Source: CAG-273 sp051891195
Lineage (GTDB): Bacteria; Bacillota; Clostridia; TANB77; CAG-508
Direction: 5' to 3'
DNA: 7,653 nt
Assembly: GCA_051891195.1 (NCBI GenBank)
Contig: JBJFEZ010000045.1
Span: 1 to 7,653, forward strand
Shown here: one piece after another, positions 5,523 to 7,653 of the stretch
How the letters are laid out: the number at the start of each line of letters is the position of its first letter
Position numbering within the stretch: position 1 is the stretch's first letter
Program-made: the position numbers and the translations under genes
The notes under the pieces: model-generated
What the model was told of the DNA's origin: nothing
Seen by the model: the letters and a program-made list of their open reading frames with translations, nothing else
The model's database searches: none

Positions 5523-6758
5523 TTATGTTCTAAATAAAGAAAACCATTTAGATAAGACTCCATTTGTAATGTTTAAAAATGTATTTTTACCAACATCTTC
5601 TGTAGCAATTATAGGAACTGTTGCTATTACTTTGTTATTTAAAGAATAACTGGCTTCTCCAACTTTTTGTCCTTTTGAAACAGGAGCTTGAATAATATCT
5701 GGTAATTGTATACTTTGAACAATATCTTTTTCTTGACCTTTTTGTATTAAAGCTCCACTATTACTTTCAAAAGCTACTGAAACAGATGATTTTAAACCTT
5801 TATTAACAGCAATATTTTTTATTATATTATCTGAATTGCCAAAAGGAGTATAAGTATAGTTATTAAAGCCATAATCTAGCAATTTTTGTGCTTCGGAAAA
5901 ACGAACTGCGCTAGAAGGAGCTTTCATAATAACCGCAATTAGTGATAGGTCATTACGTGTAGCACTAGCAGATAAGTTATATAGTGCTAAAGAAGTAGAA
6001 CCTGTTTTTAATCCTGTTGCTCCTTTATAATTTCTAATTAACTTGTTAGTATTAACTAATTGCGACTTTCCATCTCTTAAACTATCCATCCAAATGGTAG
6101 TATATTTAGTTATAGAAGGATGATTGTTTAATAATTCTCTTGACATTAAAGCAATATCATAACTAGAAGTAACGTGCCCATCTTCATCAAGTCCGTGACA
6201 ATTTTTAAAAGTAGTATCATTCATATTTAATTCTTTAGCTTTTTTGTTCATTTGTTCTACAAAAGCTTCAGTTGAACCCGCTAAATATTCTGCCATTGCA
6301 ACAGTACAATCATTAGCAGAAGCAACGCAAATTGCCTTTAACATTTCGTCAACTGTTAATTCCTCACGTACATCTAACCAAATTTGAGATCCACCCATAC
6401 CTGCTGCTTTTTCAGTACAAGGAATTTTATCTGTATATGAAAGCCTACCAGAATCTATAGCCTCCATAAAAAGCAAAATAGACATTACTTTAGTTACGCT
6501 AGCGGGTCTTAACTTTTCGTGCGAGTTCTGTTCAAATAGTATTTGACCAGAATGTTGTTCTATTAAAATAGCACTACCACAATCTAAATTTAAATTAGCT
6601 GTAGTTGAAGCTGTATTTAAACTAGCATTTGTTAGGCTAGTTTGCACATCAGGGGACCATACAAAAATACTATCTGATGCAAAAGTTATAACTGGAATAA
6701 AAAGAGTTATAATTAGAATAATATAAATTAACTTAAGCTTTAATTTAGAAATTATCAT
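5523..6758 (-). CDS. D-alanyl-D-alanine carboxypeptidase, DacF/PBP5 type (peptidase S11)
   Basis: This is a low-molecular-weight penicillin-binding protein that removes the terminal D-Ala from peptidoglycan pentapeptides and so limits cross-linking. The 411-residue product has an N-terminal signal peptide (basic residues, hydrophobic core about 10-25, likely cut after TFA at 27). The active-site motifs are complete: SVTK at 87-90 (nucleophile Ser87, general base Lys90), SAN at 147-149 and KTG at 251-253. A C-terminal PBP5_C-like beta domain spans about 310-400, and the end GVLSKWFSLFRT could be a short amphipathic membrane anchor. ATG 6758 is chosen because GGAGG (6766-6770) lies seven bases upstream; an in-frame ATG at 6830 would put 24 atypical residues before the signal peptide. 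SANDC-type motifs and proximity to ytfJ resemble sporulation-associated DacF proteins, but vegetative use is equally possible. It lies 76 bases downstream of the VanW gene, probably on the same transcript, and converges on ytfJ. Confidence 0.95.
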   Translation of the reverse strand: MIISKLKLKLIYIILIITLFIPVITFASDSIFVWSPDVQTSLTNASLNTASTTANLNLDCGSAILIEQHSGQILFEQNSHEKLRPASVTKVMSILLFMEAIDSGRLSYTDKIPCTEKAAGMGGSQIWLDVREELTVDEMLKAICVASANDCTVAMAEYLAGSTEAFVEQMNKKAKELNMNDTTFKNCHGLDEDGHVTSSYDIALMSRELLNNHPSITKYTTIWMDSLRDGKSQLVNTNKLIRNYKGATGLKTGSTSLALYNLSASATRNDLSLIAVIMKAPSSAVRFSEAQKLLDYGFNNYTYTPFGNSDNIIKNIAVNKGLKSSVSVAFESNSGALIQKGQEKDIVQSIQLPDIIQAPVSKGQKVGEASYSLNNKVIATVPIIATEDVGKNTFLNITNGVLSKWFSLFRT

Positions 6759-6765
6759 ATAAAAA

Positions 6766-6770
6766 CCTCC
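6766..6770 (-). promoter_or_regulatory. Ribosome binding site that decides the carboxypeptidase start
   Basis: On the minus strand GGAGG precedes ATG 6758 by seven bases. This places translation initiation at the signal peptide and excludes the 24-residue upstream extension that a longer open frame would allow. Confidence 0.85.
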
Positions 6771-6834
6771 ATAATATGAATTAATAAATTTTATTGCAAT
6801 AAGGTCTTTTTTATGATAATTATTGAACACTAAT

Positions 6835-7473
6835 TTATATTTTCACTATTTTAACAGTTAATTTATGATTAATAACTTCTACATAAATTTTAATATCATA
6901 GCCAGTATTATTTTTAAATTTTAAATCCAAATCATCATAAGCAACAGTGGCGTCTTTTCCCATTTCTACATAACCAACAGGCATACCATGTTCGTGCCTT
7001 TCTGTAATTTCAATACCATCTACCTTTAAAGCAGCATTATATATAGTTGTGCTTACTTGACAATTACCACCGCCATAGCCTTTTACTTTTTGACCATTAA
7101 CAAATACACCAGCCTTTTCATAGCCCCTATCAGGAGTTGGGTTGCCAGCGGTATTATTAAAAGAAAAGGTATCTCCATTTTTTATAACAGTTCCATTTAT
7201 AAAAGATGCTGTTAACATTATATTTTTATCACGATTATCATCATCAATTTGAATTTTTGTAGAAAACTCAGAAAGTGTAGTTTCAATATTTTGTGTTTCG
7301 GAAATAATTTGATGATTAACAACAGAAGAATTAGTAGTAGAATTTTCAATTTCTGTACCAATTTTTGTAGCATTATAATTTGTAGAATTATTTTGCTTAT
7401 AAAAGGCAAAATAATATATAAATATAGCTAAGATAATAATAAATAAAATTATTGGCAAAATATACTTTTTCAT
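6835..7473 (-). CDS. VanW family membrane-anchored protein
   Basis: The 212-residue protein has one N-terminal membrane helix (about 4-24), a Ser/Thr/Asn-rich linker (about 28-75) and a VanW domain (about 88-200). VanW was named from the VanB-type glycopeptide-resistance cluster, but its biochemical role is unsettled and most chromosomal copies are not resistance genes. Visible signatures are NGTVIKNGDTFSFN (93-106), GNPTPDRGYEKAGVFVNGQKV (110-130), the hallmark YGGGNCQVSTTIYNAAL (133-149, Cys138), ERHEHGMPVGYV (158-169) and GKDATVAYDDLDLKFKN (172-188). GGGNCQ replaces the more usual GGGVCQ. ATG 7473 is chosen because AGGAG lies five bases upstream; a longer frame starting at 7530 would place 19 residues ahead of the MKKY start. 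The topology implies an extracytoplasmic domain. Its pairing with a D-Ala-D-Ala carboxypeptidase supports a cell-wall role. No vanHAX-type ligase genes are present. Confidence 0.92.
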   Translation of the reverse strand: MKKYILPIILFIIILAIFIYYFAFYKQNNSTNYNATKIGTEIENSTTNSSVVNHQIISETQNIETTLSEFSTKIQIDDDNRDKNIMLTASFINGTVIKNGDTFSFNNTAGNPTPDRGYEKAGVFVNGQKVKGYGGGNCQVSTTIYNAALKVDGIEITERHEHGMPVGYVEMGKDATVAYDDLDLKFKNNTGYDIKIYVEVINHKLTVKIVKI

Positions 7474-7477
7474 AAAA

Positions 7478-7483
7478 ACTCCT
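7478..7483 (-). promoter_or_regulatory. Ribosome binding site of the VanW gene
   Basis: Minus-strand AGGAGT sits about five bases before ATG 7473 and fixes the start at the MKKYILP signal-anchor sequence instead of the upstream in-frame ATG at 7530. Confidence 0.75.
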
Positions 7484-7533
7484 AAAAATAAATTTTCATT
7501 TATTATTATGATAAATTTTATAAAAAACATAAC

Positions 7534-7561
7534 ATAATATTTTTGTAAAAAATGGTTACAA
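7534..7561 (-). promoter_or_regulatory. Possible promoter for the VanW-carboxypeptidase pair
   Basis: On the minus strand TTGTAA (7561-7556) and TATTAT (7539-7534) are spaced by 16 bases, about 60 bases before the VanW start codon. Each hexamer departs from consensus, and AT-rich DNA yields such pairs by chance, so this is only a candidate. Confidence 0.3.
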
Positions 7562-7653
7562 TTTACAGCCTATCTTCATATTGTAAAGACTATAAAACTG
7601 TTAGTTTAGAGCATACAAGTGGTTCGAAGAATGACGAGTTAGAAATAGTTAGC
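7562..7653. other. Unassigned sequence at the right edge
   Basis: No coding frame, tRNA or recognisable element could be supported here. The stretch is less AT-rich than the intergenic DNA next to it. It contains TTTAGAGC (7605-7612) and CGAAGAA (7625-7631), two words also found in the same order in the palindromic element (5362-5369 and 5385-5391). It is cut by the window end, so whether it begins a further element cannot be judged. Confidence 0.4.

Noticed and set aside
6771..6799. Promoter-like TTGCAA-17-TATTAT on the minus strand before the carboxypeptidase
   Set aside because: The -10 box directly abuts the GGAGG ribosome site, so a transcript starting from it would lack that site.
7218..7431. 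Short frames on both strands over the N-terminal part of the VanW gene
   Set aside because: They overlap the linker and membrane helix of a well-supported gene in other phases and show only biased composition.
6835..7473. Vancomycin-resistance gene call for the VanW protein
   Set aside because: The VanW domain is widespread in Clostridia outside resistance clusters, and no vanH, ligase, vanX or vanRS genes are present.
7615..7640. Possible tRNA T-arm (GGTTCGAA)
   Set aside because: The flanking bases do not form the required five-base T stem and no acceptor, D or anticodon arms can be drawn.
7595..7653. CRISPR-repeat or tracrRNA-like look of the right edge (TTTAGAGC, TTCGAA, TTAGAAATAG words)
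   Set aside because: Only one copy is present, there is no repeat-spacer periodicity and no cas gene in the window; the resemblance is to short words only.

Overview
The window is very AT-rich and reads as chromosomal DNA of a Clostridia-type member of the Bacillota. Support for this comes from AAA/TTA/ATA-dominated codon use, GGAGG-type ribosome binding sites, a low-GC Gram-positive LexA box in front of recA, and a GerW-family sporulation gene (ytfJ). The recA, recX, scpA and DUF2953-ytfJ genes together with a nearby D-Ala-D-Ala carboxypeptidase are a familiar clostridial gene set. I cannot name the species.

Layout. Positions 5-1591 (+) encode a family 5 (oligopeptide-type) extracellular solute-binding protein, anchored by an N-terminal helix rather than a lipobox. 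A sigma-A-type promoter with an overlapping or adjacent LexA site (1613-1659) then starts a five-gene plus-strand run: recA (1694-2746), recX (TTG start preferred, 2772-3233), scpA (3270-4019), a DUF2953 membrane protein (4103-4735) and ytfJ/gerW (4686-5300). DUF2953 and ytfJ overlap by 50 bases. No terminator is visible inside the run, so recombination, chromosome segregation and sporulation genes may share the SOS-controlled promoter at least in part. scpB, the usual partner directly after scpA, is not in the window.

On the minus strand, converging on ytfJ, is a cell-envelope pair: a VanW-domain membrane protein (7473-6835) followed after 76 bases by a secreted DacF/PBP5-type D-alanyl-D-alanine carboxypeptidase (6758-5523).

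The most unexpected object lies in the 222-base gap between the convergent genes. It is a compact element of about 163 bases, bounded by a perfect 27-base inverted repeat, with a core of about 47% G+C that holds a second, nested two-part hairpin. It encodes no protein and has no U-tract typical of a simple terminator. It is either a structured RNA of a family I do not recognise or a small MITE-like mobile element. The last roughly 180 bases of the window carry no gene I can support. They hold the upstream region of the VanW gene and a stretch with weak resemblance to the left part of the palindromic element.
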